A stretch of 64,000 bases of DNA from Nitratireductor sp. GTDB taxonomy: Bacteria; Pseudomonadota; Alphaproteobacteria; Rhizobiales; Rhizobiaceae. The notes under the pieces were generated by a model. That model did no database searches, was not told where the DNA came from, and saw only the letters and a program-made list of their open reading frames with translations. The translations under genes were made by a program, and so were the position numbers. Below, one piece after another: positions 32,339-42,206 of the stretch. The stretch covers positions 1-64,000 of the forward strand of contig JAFMHL010000015.1 of assembly GCA_017854535.1 (NCBI GenBank). The letters are read 5' to 3'. Within the stretch, counting starts at the first letter, position 1, and each line of letters opens with the position of its first letter.

Positions 32339-32416
32339 ACAAGCCGCTGCCCATAATTACAATATAGGAAAATTTTCACATTTCAAATCAATTTAGTAAT
32401 TTTGTACGATTTAAAA

Positions 32417-33151
32417 TCACTTAAGCTTGCCCAGCAATTGCAAAACAAAACCGATGCAAAACAGATAGGCCCCTGAAGCAACAATCAGAACATCAACCCA
32501 AGATGGTGCATCCAAATTGTAATAAAGCGCTATAAACCCGCCAATCGCCCAAACCCCAAACACCGTTAAAGTAGGAATTCGTAATATCTTCACCCTCACT
32601 GGATGAACAAATATAACTGGCACGAATGTCAAAATCGCGGTGATCATAACAATCAGGAATGACAATAATTCAGATGGCGATACGATGAAGAGCGTAAATA
32701 CGATCATGTTCCAGCAAACCGGAAACCCTTTAAAGCCGTAATCCAACGTCTTCATACCCGTATCAGCATAGTAAATCGCACTGGTTGTCACGATAATGGC
32801 CGCAGCAATAAATGAAAGCCCTGTTCCCATCAGCGCACTTTGATAGAGTATAAACGCCGGAATCATAACAAAAGTCACATAATCGATCACCGAATCCAGC
32901 ATATCACCGGACCAATGCGGCCACCATTTTTTGACTTCCAGTTTGCGCGCAAGAGGACCATCAACACCATCAACGGCCAGAGCAACACCTAGCCAGAAAA
33001 AGGCTGCCGTAAAGCGCTGCTCAGCTGCTGCAACCAAAGAAAGAAATGCAAGGAAAGCACCAGAAGACGTTAAAAGATGAACACCAAAGGCCCATATGGC
33101 ATCCCTAGAAATTCCGAACATTTGAAGCACCCTTCCCCAGATGCGGTACAC
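32417..33151 (-). CDS. pcs: Phosphatidylcholine synthase (CDP-alcohol phosphatidyltransferase family)
   Basis: 244 aa; DGVDGPLARKLEVKKWWPHWSGDMLDSVIDYVTFVMIPAF; typical Rhizobiales Pcs. Confidence 0.93.
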   Translation of the reverse strand: MYRIWGRVLQMFGISRDAIWAFGVHLLTSSGAFLAFLSLVAAAEQRFTAAFFWLGVALAVDGVDGPLARKLEVKKWWPHWSGDMLDSVIDYVTFVMIPAFILYQSALMGTGLSFIAAAIIVTTSAIYYADTGMKTLDYGFKGFPVCWNMIVFTLFIVSPSELLSFLIVMITAILTFVPVIFVHPVRVKILRIPTLTVFGVWAIGGFIALYYNLDAPSWVDVLIVASGAYLFCIGFVLQLLGKLK

Positions 33152-33392
33152 TTCGAAGAGGAAGCATAACCAAGCTATGCGTCAGTTTTGCCATTGGGCA
33201 TAAACAAATACAAGCTTCAAGCGATTTTTGATCGTGGATCATTAGCATGTTTCTTGAAAATGCTGACAAAATCTTGGAAAGAACTGGTGTACTACACTTA
33301 TGACCTTCTGACGCATTGCTTAGATTTTCATAAGACCTAAGTTCCTACTTCCAAGTCCTTGATTTCGAAACATCCAAGAGATCCAATTTTTT

Positions 33393-34631
33393 ATGCAGCA
33401 TTTTCAAGTAGCAGTCATTGGTTCAGGAATTGTTGGTCTTTGCGCCGCCCTTGGCTCAGCACGTCTTGACCTTACTACGGCGCTTATTGCGCCAGCAAAA
33501 GCCGAGCCTGACGGGAAAACCTCTGCGCTCCTTGGCGAATCCGTCACCATACTTAAAACATTAGATGTATGGGACGAAGCAGAAAAAGTCGCATTTCCAT
33601 TGAAAACCATGCGTATCATCGATGGCACAAAACGACTGGTTCGCGCGCCTCAGACAGATTTTATCGCCTCTGAAATCGGACAAGTAGAATTTGGTTTCAA
33701 CATAGAAAACAAATTACTGGGTAAGATTCTGGCCACAAAATGCGATCAACACTCAAATCTAACCAACTTCAAACTTGCTTTGGAAAATATAAACGTGTGC
33801 GCTGATGAACCTGCAATGTTGACAATGGGTGACGGCTCAACAGTTTCGGCTGATTTTATAATTGCAGCAGATGGCCGAAATTCTGAAGTTCGAAGAGCAT
33901 TGTCTATCGGCGAGCGAAATTGGGAATATCCACAATTGGCTTTGGTAGGAAATTTCACGCACACCCTACCAAACAACGACACAAGCACAGAATTCCATAC
34001 GGAAACCGGGCCATTTACACTGGTCCCCTTGGGAAAAAACCGCTCGAGCATGGTTTGCGTCGTGGACGAGAAGGGCGCCAGAGACTTGCTGTCACTTTCA
34101 AAACCAGAGTTGAATCTGGAGCTTGAGCACAAGATGCGTTCAATATTGGGTAAGATTTCTATCGAGGCCGATTTAAAGAGTTTTCCTCTATCCGGCATGG
34201 TCGCAAAAAGCTTTTCCAATGGCCCCGTAATGCTTGCAGGAGAAGCGGCACATGCGTTCCCACCCATTGGAGCACAAGGATTGAACCTTGGCCTACGTGA
34301 CATAAAAGCCGCCTTGGAACTTCTAAGCACCAATCATGCCCATACCCCTGCTTCAGTTGGGGAGAAATATGCGCAAATGCGCAGAGCCGACATTTTAAGC
34401 CGAACCGCCTCAGTTGATATGCTCAACCGTTCGCTACTGTCGGATTTTTTGCCAATGCAAGCTGGACGGAGTTTCGGGCTATATGCCCTTGGTCAAGTCG
34501 GGCCATTGCGTCGATTGATGATGCGCGAAGGAATGGCGCCTGGATCATCATCAAAAAACACCAACTCCAATTCGCTAAAAAATCCTATTGAGCGAATTTC
34601 TGAAATGCTTAGAGGCAGCTCCAGAGACTGA
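33393..34631 (+). CDS. UbiH/UbiF/COQ6-like FAD-dependent hydroxylase
   Basis: 412 aa; VIGSGIVGLCAALGSARL, MLAGEAAHAFPPIGAQGLNLGLRDIKAALEL. Confidence 0.9.
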   Translation: MQHFQVAVIGSGIVGLCAALGSARLDLTTALIAPAKAEPDGKTSALLGESVTILKTLDVWDEAEKVAFPLKTMRIIDGTKRLVRAPQTDFIASEIGQVEFGFNIENKLLGKILATKCDQHSNLTNFKLALENINVCADEPAMLTMGDGSTVSADFIIAADGRNSEVRRALSIGERNWEYPQLALVGNFTHTLPNNDTSTEFHTETGPFTLVPLGKNRSSMVCVVDEKGARDLLSLSKPELNLELEHKMRSILGKISIEADLKSFPLSGMVAKSFSNGPVMLAGEAAHAFPPIGAQGLNLGLRDIKAALELLSTNHAHTPASVGEKYAQMRRADILSRTASVDMLNRSLLSDFLPMQAGRSFGLYALGQVGPLRRLMMREGMAPGSSSKNTNSNSLKNPIERISEMLRGSSRD

Positions 34632-34635
34632 TGTT

Positions 34636-35583
34636 TTAAATAAATCCATTGAGCATGAGGTATAAAATTCCAGTTACGCTTAGTGTCGCGCACAAAGTGG
34701 AGATGACTACAGCACTCGAGGCCCTCTCCTGCCAAACCTGATATTGCTGAGCGATAACAAACACATTGGTTGCACTTGGCAAAGCGGCCAACAAAACAGC
34801 AGAATAAAGCCATATTGGGTCAATGTCTGGGACCAAGGTAATCATCAGCACATAAACTAATAGCGGATGTAAAATCAGCTTGATCGGCACAATGTAGCCC
34901 AGCTCAAAAGGCACTCGTTTCAGTGGTCTCATAGCTGATGTCACTCCCATCACAAACAAGGCACAGGGCGCAGCAGCTCCAGACAAAAACTCCAACAGCT
35001 TGTCGATTGACCCGGGCAATTCAACTTTGAAAATGGCCGCCAAAACCCCTGCAATAGTCGCAACAATGAAGGGATGTGTGAAAATCTTGTATAAGACTTC
35101 CTTTGCCATGACACCGAAAGGCTTAATGTCTTCCCCATGCAGCCCCATAAGAAACGGCGCGAGGATAAAGTGCATTGAGTTTTCAAAACAAAAAATGAGT
35201 GCAACCGGAACGCCAGCCCCAACACCAAAAGCTGCAATCGCCAATGGCGGGCCCATATAGCCGATATTTCCATAGGCAGCCGCAAAGCCCTGGATTGTTG
35301 CCTCAGCAACATTTCCTTTATTCACCAGTCCGGCAATGATAAACACTAGCACGAAGATTACCAGTGTTGCGAAAATCGAAACAGCAATAAAGCCCACATT
35401 GGCAAATTGTTCCACGGGCGTTTTAGATAGCAGGCGATAAAACAAAGCTGGCAAAGCCACATAGACGATGAAATAATTCATCCATGCCAAACCTTCCAAC
35501 GGCAGCTTTACTAATTTTGCCGTCCCAAAACCAAGGAAAATCAGACCGAATAATGGAATAACAAGATTGATGACTTCAAACAT
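34636..35583 (-). CDS. AEC family (auxin efflux carrier-like) transporter
   Basis: 315 aa multi-TM; AAYGNIGYMGPPLAIAAFG, ALPSATNVFVIAQQY. Confidence 0.9.
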   Translation of the reverse strand: MFEVINLVIPLFGLIFLGFGTAKLVKLPLEGLAWMNYFIVYVALPALFYRLLSKTPVEQFANVGFIAVSIFATLVIFVLVFIIAGLVNKGNVAEATIQGFAAAYGNIGYMGPPLAIAAFGVGAGVPVALIFCFENSMHFILAPFLMGLHGEDIKPFGVMAKEVLYKIFTHPFIVATIAGVLAAIFKVELPGSIDKLLEFLSGAAAPCALFVMGVTSAMRPLKRVPFELGYIVPIKLILHPLLVYVLMITLVPDIDPIWLYSAVLLAALPSATNVFVIAQQYQVWQERASSAVVISTLCATLSVTGILYLMLNGFI

Positions 35584-35749
35584 AAAAATCCAAAACTAAC
35601 ATAAACGCACGGCGAACCGAACGACTTTCAAAAACACTATTTTTGCTATAGGCCGTCAAAACGCGCAAGTCGAAGAAATGTTTTGGTTGTGATATTTACT
35701 TGAAAGCCATACCAGCTATTTTATAATGATGAGTACGTAATGAGCCTAG

Positions 35750-36118
35750 ATGTGGTCAAGGAATGATATTGTGTCAAAACAAAAAAACATGATGAACTCA
35801 GCCAAATTTTCAATTGGTCAGTTGGTCCGCCATCGCGTGTTTCCATTTCGCGGTGTGATTTTCGACGTGGATCCTGAATTTGCCAATTCCGAAGAATGGT
35901 ACGAGTCTATTCCCGACGACATTCGCCCGCGCCGTGACCAGCCATTTTATCATCTCTTTGCGGAGAACGATGAAACTGAATATGTGGCATATGTATCTGA
36001 GCAAAATCTTCTATACGATGAGAATCGTAAACCGGTTCGCCACCCTCAAGTCAGCGAGATTTTTAATCGCTCGCCAGATGGAGACTATGTGGCAAAAAGC
36101 AACCGTATGGTTCACTAA
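35750..36118 (+). CDS. hspQ: HspQ-like heat shock protein (start may be 35771 or 35789)
   Basis: AKFSIGQLVRHRVFPFRGVIFDVDPEFANSEEWYESIPDDIRPRRDQPFYHLFAENDETEYVAYVSEQNLL. Confidence 0.93.
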   Translation: MWSRNDIVSKQKNMMNSAKFSIGQLVRHRVFPFRGVIFDVDPEFANSEEWYESIPDDIRPRRDQPFYHLFAENDETEYVAYVSEQNLLYDENRKPVRHPQVSEIFNRSPDGDYVAKSNRMVH

Positions 36119-36176
36119 AACATTCGAATTTGGAATCGTCGAAGTCTGTTTAATTAAAGCATCGGCAAACCCACAA

Positions 36177-36208
36177 AAAAACCGGCTTGCACAATGCAAA
36201 CCGGTTTT
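36177..36208. terminator. Bidirectional terminator between hspQ and the ialB-like gene
   Basis: AAAACCGG c TTGC acaat GCAA a CCGGTTTT. Confidence 0.8.
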
Positions 36209-36234
36209 AAATTTCCGACGAATTAAAAACGCTA

Positions 36235-36861
36235 TCAGTTAGCCTTTTTAGCTTTGTCCTGAGCTTCTTGAAGCTTCTTACGAGCTTCCTCTGCCTTCTT
36301 ACGCAATTCACCCTGCAACTCCCTTTGACGTTCAGCCAGAGCTTCTTGTTCAATTGGAGGGCCATCATAGGCCGCAGTGAAACCATCCAAAGTCAACTCA
36401 ATAGGGTTTTCTTTGTTTTGCACATTGGTTGAAATAACAGTCAGTTTGCCGCCGCTTTTCAACAATTTCACCAAAGCGTCATCCATTTTCACTTCAGCAA
36501 TACAGCTTTGCGGGAAGCAATACAGATATGGCAATGTGGTTTCGGACTTATCATCAACGCGAAGTTTGATACCGGTGGGAATTAGACGACCTGACGGCAC
36601 AGTTATCTGGAATACCCGGCGCTGAACTTCACCTGTTACATCAATCATGCTGATCGCAGTTAAAACCTGACCAGTGCTGGCAACAGATTGAATCTGTGTA
36701 TTGCAGATATCATTTTTATCTTGCTTGGCACACACTTTGAACCATCCGGCAGGACGTGCCTGTGCATGGCTTTCCGTTGGCGCCATTGCGCCGACGAAGA
36801 AAGCTGAGCCAACAAGTGCTCCAGCGGTTAGTGCATTGAAAATCTTATTTTGGGTTTTCAT
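36235..36861 (-). CDS. Invasion-associated locus B (IalB) family protein
   Basis: 208 aa; signal peptide, GWFKVCAKQDKNDICNTQIQSV...LPYLYCFPQSCIAEVKMDDALVKLLKSG. Confidence 0.92.
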   Translation of the reverse strand: MKTQNKIFNALTAGALVGSAFFVGAMAPTESHAQARPAGWFKVCAKQDKNDICNTQIQSVASTGQVLTAISMIDVTGEVQRRVFQITVPSGRLIPTGIKLRVDDKSETTLPYLYCFPQSCIAEVKMDDALVKLLKSGGKLTVISTNVQNKENPIELTLDGFTAAYDGPPIEQEALAERQRELQGELRKKAEEARKKLQEAQDKAKKAN

Positions 36862-37221
36862 AAAAAGCCCTTTTCCTGTTCTTTGTTTTAAATTAGGCGC
36901 TATTATGAATCTGATCTCAAAGCGCTCAACATGCCGATCTTTGGGTTCTTATAGCCCGTCAATAATTTCGCGCAAGTATTCCTTTGAACGGCATCGCCAA
37001 CGACGCCAGTTCAACCATCGCATTGTGCTTGCCAGCGTTCCACTCCCAAAATGGGGCAATACGGTGGCAAAAGACAACCAATTACAACGAATCTGTTAAA
37101 TTCACCAAGCATTATGCGAATTAGTCCTGCTCTTTCAATTTGGGCAATCGAGCTGTCATCTGATATCAAGGACAACGATTCGCCGGAACAAGAATAAGAA
37201 CCAGAACAAGAGTAAGTCTTT

Positions 37222-39141
37222 ATGCTTCATACCGACAAAACACGACTTTCAAGTCGCCTCGTATCTTGGAACGTATTCATGAGATTCGGTCTTATAACCC
37301 TTTTGATTGTGGGTCTGTTTTCCGCATCAGCTTTCGCTCAGACTGCCGAAGCAACACAAGATACTCAGGTGCTAGAAAGTGCTGAAAATCTTGGACCAGG
37401 CTATGCCATATCCATGTATGGCGAGCCAGCTTTACCGGAGGGCTTCTCACATCTGTCTTATGCAAATCCTAATGCGCCAAAAGGCGGAGCCATAGCTTAT
37501 GGTGTGGTCGGCAGCTTCGACAATGTAAATCCGTTCATTCTCAAAAGCATGCGCAGCACTGCCAGAGGCCTTTGGGATCCTGAATTTGGCCATTTATATT
37601 TTCAAAGCCTGATGATGCGCAGTCAGGATGAACCATTTACCCTATACGGCCTCTTAGCAGAAAAGGCCGAAATGCCCGAAGACCGTTCATGGATTGAATT
37701 CACTCTTAATCCGAACGCTAAATGGCATGATGGAATGCCCATAACGCCGGAAGATGTCATTTATACCTATGACGTGCTGACGGAAAAAGCCCGCCCACCC
37801 TTTTCTACCCGCACCAAAAGAATAAAGTCGATTGAGAAAACCGGCGACCTGAAAGTCAAATTCACCTTCAATGAAGATTCTAACCGTGAGTTCCCCCTTA
37901 TTATCGCTGGCTTCACTCCCGTGCTTCCCAAACACGCCATTGAGCGCGAAACATTCGAGAATTCCACGCTCACCCCAATCATTGGCAGTGGTCCTTATAA
38001 AATCAGTTCCATCGAGGTTGGCAAACAAATCAAATTCGAAAAAGATCCCAATTATTGGGGCAAAGACCTTCCTGTGATGAAAGGTTTATTCAATTTCGAC
38101 AATGTGACGATTGAATATTTCCGTCAGCAAAATACACTTTTCGAGGCTTTCAAAAAAGGTATCATTGATGTCTTTGCCGAAGGTGATCCGGCCAAATGGC
38201 AGCGCAATTATGATTTCGAATCGGTCGCCAATGGCGATGTCATCAAGGGTGAATTCACATCAGATGATCCCGCGACGATGAGTGGTTTCGTTTTCAACAC
38301 CAGACGCCCGATTTTTGAGGACAAAGCAGTTCGCCAAGCAATCGCGATGACCTTTGATTTCGAAACCGTGAACAAGAACCTGTTCTTTGGCGCATATACC
38401 AGAACTCAAAGTTTCTGGCACGGCTCAGACCTGTCTTCAATTAGCAAGCCAGCCAATGAAATCGAAAAACAGCTTTTGGCTGATTTTCCTGGCGCTGTAC
38501 AAGCAGACATTATGGATGGCACCTGGCGCCTTCCTGTTACAGATGCAAGGGGCGGCGATCGCAAAATACTACGTGAAACATTCAAAAGACTGCAAAAAGC
38601 AGGATACTCCAGAAAGGATGGTCTTCTGGTTGGTCCAGATGGAACCGCCCTCTCCTTCGAGATCATGACGCGTAATCTATCGGAAGAAAAAATCGCTTTA
38701 TCTTTCAAGGCGACTTTAAAACGCTTGGGAATTACCGTTGAAATCAGATCCGTCGATGATGCCCAGTATCAGCAAAGACTGAATACTTTTGACTATGACA
38801 TGGTCATCGCCGGATATTCAGCCTCGCTGTCTCCGGGCATTGAACAGAATTGGCGCTGGAGTAGCGACGCAAAAACGTCAGAAGGCAGCTTCAACTATTC
38901 TGGAACAGCAGAGCCCGTTGTCGATTATTTAATTCAAAAAATTGTTGAAGCAAAAGGCAGCGAAGAATTTGTAGCTGCAGTTCGAGCCTTTGATCGCGTT
39001 TTGTTGTCTGGCCATTATATTATTCCCCTTTATCATCTCGACAAACAGTGGATCGCCTATAGGAGCTATCTTGGCCATCCTGAAAAAACAGCACTATATG
39101 GAAATAGATTTCCAACTTGGTGGCACAAAAAGGCAAATTAA
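37222..39141 (+). CDS. Extracellular solute-binding protein family 5 (YejA-like peptide ABC transporter component)
   Basis: 639 aa; signal peptide, ALPEGFSHLSYANPNAPKGGAIAYGVVGSFDNVNPFILKS..., WHDGMPITPEDVIYTYD. Confidence 0.93.
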   Translation: MLHTDKTRLSSRLVSWNVFMRFGLITLLIVGLFSASAFAQTAEATQDTQVLESAENLGPGYAISMYGEPALPEGFSHLSYANPNAPKGGAIAYGVVGSFDNVNPFILKSMRSTARGLWDPEFGHLYFQSLMMRSQDEPFTLYGLLAEKAEMPEDRSWIEFTLNPNAKWHDGMPITPEDVIYTYDVLTEKARPPFSTRTKRIKSIEKTGDLKVKFTFNEDSNREFPLIIAGFTPVLPKHAIERETFENSTLTPIIGSGPYKISSIEVGKQIKFEKDPNYWGKDLPVMKGLFNFDNVTIEYFRQQNTLFEAFKKGIIDVFAEGDPAKWQRNYDFESVANGDVIKGEFTSDDPATMSGFVFNTRRPIFEDKAVRQAIAMTFDFETVNKNLFFGAYTRTQSFWHGSDLSSISKPANEIEKQLLADFPGAVQADIMDGTWRLPVTDARGGDRKILRETFKRLQKAGYSRKDGLLVGPDGTALSFEIMTRNLSEEKIALSFKATLKRLGITVEIRSVDDAQYQQRLNTFDYDMVIAGYSASLSPGIEQNWRWSSDAKTSEGSFNYSGTAEPVVDYLIQKIVEAKGSEEFVAAVRAFDRVLLSGHYIIPLYHLDKQWIAYRSYLGHPEKTALYGNRFPTWWHKKAN

Positions 39142-39142
39142 C

Positions 39143-39832
39143 ATGGCAAATCAATCCCCTCTCTCTATTGATATCGTTTCAGACGTTATGTGCCCCTGGT
39201 GCTATATCGGGCAAAAAAACCTGGATGCGGCAAGACAAATCGCGACAGAAATTGAACTGGACGTTCAATGGCGCCCCTATCAGCTGGACCCAACACTCCC
39301 GCCTGAAGGAAAAGACCGCCAAACTTATTTGAACGAAAAATTCGGCGGCGAAGATCGTGCTACCGAGATTTATCAACGGGTGAAAGATGCTGGCAAGGCA
39401 AGCGGTATCGATTTCAGGTTTGACTTGATGAAGGTTTCTCCCAACACGCTAGATGCCCACCGACTAATCCGATGGGCCGGAGGAATTGATTCTCAGACAC
39501 AAGATAAATTGGTGCGGCGTTTGTTCGAAGAATTTTTCCTTGAGGGCGGAAATGTTGGCAGTCACAAAGTGCTGATTGATGCTGCAGAACATGCCGGAAT
39601 GGATGGTGATCTTGTAAAAGATCTATTGGCTGGCGATCAGGACAAACAAGAAATACAAAATGAAATTGCCAAAGCGCAGCAAATGGGCGTGACGGGTGTT
39701 CCGTTTTTTATTATCGCAAATAAATATGCTCTTTCGGGCGCACAGCCGCCAGAAGTTTTGGCGAACGCCATCCGGGAAATCTCAGCTGAATTGTCGGAAG
39801 AAAAAGCGTTTTCTGAAAATAAGCCCGGTTAA
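39143..39832 (+). CDS. DsbA family oxidoreductase (FrnE-like)
   Basis: MANQSPLSIDIVSDVMCPWCYIGQKNLD (CPWC), ...GVTGVPFFIIANKYALSGAQPPEVL. Confidence 0.93.
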   Translation: MANQSPLSIDIVSDVMCPWCYIGQKNLDAARQIATEIELDVQWRPYQLDPTLPPEGKDRQTYLNEKFGGEDRATEIYQRVKDAGKASGIDFRFDLMKVSPNTLDAHRLIRWAGGIDSQTQDKLVRRLFEEFFLEGGNVGSHKVLIDAAEHAGMDGDLVKDLLAGDQDKQEIQNEIAKAQQMGVTGVPFFIIANKYALSGAQPPEVLANAIREISAELSEEKAFSENKPG

Positions 39833-39837
39833 TGACA

Positions 39838-39879
39838 TAAAAAGGGGAGCCAAGAATTTCAATTTCTGCTCCCTTTTTT
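39838..39879. terminator. Terminator between convergent frnE-like gene and dksA
   Basis: aaaGGGGAGCcaagaatttcaatttctGCTCCCtttttt. Confidence 0.7.
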
Positions 39880-39896
39880 CAAATCTGTGTTGGTTA

Positions 39897-40319
39897 TCAA
39901 TCGTCCCGATAGACTTTTTCACGGCGCTCATGACGCTCTTGTGCTTCAATGGACAATGTAGCAATTGGACGTGCTTCCAGACGTTTCAAGCTAATCGGTT
40001 CGCCTGTTTCTTCACAATAGCCGTAAGTGCCCTCATCTATTCTGCGCATCGCAGAATCGATTTTAGCAATCAATTTACGCTGGCGGTCACGAGCGCGAAG
40101 TTCAATCGAGCGATCCGTTTCCGATGAAGCTCTATCTGCCATGTCAGCAAGCTTGCCCGATTCGTCTTGAAGTATTTCAAGCGTTTCTTTAGACTCTTTC
40201 AAAATATCTTGACGCCACGCATTTAGCTTTTCACGAAAATAGGCTTTTTGTCTTTCATTCATGAAAGGCTCTTTAGCGGTAGGCTTATACGCTTTTGATA
40301 CGGTATCAATTTTTCCCAT
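39897..40319 (-). CDS. dksA: RNA polymerase-binding transcription factor DksA
   Basis: MGKIDTVSKAYKPTAKEPFMNERQKAYFREKLNAWRQDILKES...ADRASSETDRSIELRARDRQRKLIAKIDSAMRRIDEGTYGYCEETGEPI. Confidence 0.95.
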   Translation of the reverse strand: MGKIDTVSKAYKPTAKEPFMNERQKAYFREKLNAWRQDILKESKETLEILQDESGKLADMADRASSETDRSIELRARDRQRKLIAKIDSAMRRIDEGTYGYCEETGEPISLKRLEARPIATLSIEAQERHERREKVYRDD

Positions 40320-40727
40320 AACATCTTTCTCCTGCCTGCCCTCGGCCAACCTCCTGCAATGGCGCGCTTATAACGGTGTGCATTGCAAGGAGCAAGGGGT
40401 GTTTCAATATGTTCACGCAGAAATGTTTTGATTAATATATCTGCAGATTTGTCTGCTTCCTATTCCAGACTATTCTGGTTGAAACTCATTCAACAAAGAA
40501 AGCTTGTGATCAGAAAATTGCTCACTTTAAAGGCGCTTAAATACGTCAGTGATGAAACTTTTACCGTGCCTAATACGTTTCTCCTGTTGACAACGTGGAT
40601 TTTGGCAAGAACAAGGCTATATTTTTAAAGGATCGACTTTAAATAATTTTCATACCCTCCATTTATGGCAATCAATGGTTTCCCCTTATTATTTTCCAAT
40701 TCCTAAAATCAATAGGACTTCACAATA

Positions 40728-42206
40728 ATGCCCGGCCCAGATAGCGAAACTAACGACACAAATATTGTTTGGTTCCGAGATGACCTACGTGTTTCAGATC
40801 ACCCTGCCCTCGCCCATGCAGCTGAATCCGGAAATCCAATCCTTCCAATTTATATCTTGGACGAGGAAAGCGAAAACCTGCGCACCTTTGGTGCGGCGCA
40901 AAAATGGTTTCTCTATCATGCGTTGGCAGGTTTGAATTCGAAGCTTTCGAAACTCGGCTCACCGCTTCAACTCTTCGTTGGAAATAGTGAGGCAGTTCTA
41001 AAGAAAGTTGTAGCAAATAATGACATTAGCGGGATCTATTGGAACCGTCGCTGCGGCAAAGGCGAACTGGATATTGATACCAAGTTAAAATCAGAATTCT
41101 CTTCTATGGATTTTGACCTGAAAAGCTTTCAGGGCAATTTGATTCACGAACCGACAAAAACAAGAACTGGTCAAGGCGGCCCCTATCGGGTCTACACACC
41201 ATTTTGGCGGACTTTAGAAGGCCAAGGCGAGCCTCGCGCTCCCATTCCAACACCTGAAAAGCTTGTTGCTCCAAAAGCGCTCAAATTAGATGGTGTGGTT
41301 GATATCAAAGACCTAAACCTTTTGCCTACCAAACCCGATTGGTCAAAAGGCTGGGAAACATTGTGGGAGCCCAATGAAGACGGGGCGCAAAAACGCCTGA
41401 CGACATTCCTTGACGATGAAATTAGTGGCTACAAAGAGGGGCGCGATTTTCCAGGGCGTAAAAACGTATCTCGTTTGTCTCCCCATTTAAGATTTGGCAC
41501 TGTTTCACCGTTCCAAATTTGGCATCAGGTAAAACACAAAGAAGCAGCCCACCAGATTGGCAATGCAGACTCTGAGAAGTTTTTGAAAGAAGTAGCCTGG
41601 CGAGAGTTCTCATATCACTTGCTGTTTCACTTCCCCGACATTGGTTGGAAAAACTTTCAAACCCGCTTTGATGGGTTCCCGTGGAGAACCGATGCCGAAG
41701 AACATTTAAGAATCTGGCAAAAAGGCATGACCGGCTTTCCTATCGTGGATGCTGGGATGCGTGAACTTTGGCAAACCGGATATATGCACAACAGAATACG
41801 AATGGTAGTCGGTTCGTTTTTGGTAAAGCATCTTTTGATTGATTGGCGCGAAGGTGAAAAATGGTTCTGGGAAACGCTGCTGGATGGCGACCCCGCTAAC
41901 AACACCGCAAGCTGGCAATGGATTGCTGGATGCGGCGCTGATGCTGCGCCTTACTTCAGAGTGTTTAATCCCATACTCCAAGGTAAGAAATTTGATGCCG
42001 ATGGCAGCTATGTACGCCGCTTTGTTCCTGAATTGGCAAAGGTGCCAGACAATTTCCTGCACAATCCATGGGGAGCACCAAAAGAAATGCTGAAACAATG
42101 GGGCGTAACCCTAGGAAAAACCTATCCGTACCCTATTGTTGATCATAGCGTTGCCCGCGACAGAGCATTGGCAGCATTTGCAGAATTGAAGAAAGCGGGC
42201 GAATGA
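40728..42206 (+). CDS. phrB: Cryptochrome/deoxyribodipyrimidine photolyase
   Basis: 492 aa; WFRDDLRVSDHPAL, KNVSRLSPHLRFGTVSP, WREFSYHLLFHFP, TGFPIVDAGMRELWQTGYMHNRIRMVVGSFLVKHLLIDW. Confidence 0.95.
   Translation: MPGPDSETNDTNIVWFRDDLRVSDHPALAHAAESGNPILPIYILDEESENLRTFGAAQKWFLYHALAGLNSKLSKLGSPLQLFVGNSEAVLKKVVANNDISGIYWNRRCGKGELDIDTKLKSEFSSMDFDLKSFQGNLIHEPTKTRTGQGGPYRVYTPFWRTLEGQGEPRAPIPTPEKLVAPKALKLDGVVDIKDLNLLPTKPDWSKGWETLWEPNEDGAQKRLTTFLDDEISGYKEGRDFPGRKNVSRLSPHLRFGTVSPFQIWHQVKHKEAAHQIGNADSEKFLKEVAWREFSYHLLFHFPDIGWKNFQTRFDGFPWRTDAEEHLRIWQKGMTGFPIVDAGMRELWQTGYMHNRIRMVVGSFLVKHLLIDWREGEKWFWETLLDGDPANNTASWQWIAGCGADAAPYFRVFNPILQGKKFDADGSYVRRFVPELAKVPDNFLHNPWGAPKEMLKQWGVTLGKTYPYPIVDHSVARDRALAAFAELKKAGE

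Noticed and set aside
37170-37215. Imperfect direct repeat GAACAAGAATAAGAACCAGAACAAGAGTAAG before the solute-binding protein gene
   Set aside because: Short A-rich repeat that could be chance. No array or conserved spacing.
40500-40535. TGATC...TAAAG resembling an ECF sigma (RpoE/ChrR-type) promoter upstream of phrB
   Set aside because: Too far (~200 bp) and too degenerate to support without a genome-wide motif comparison.
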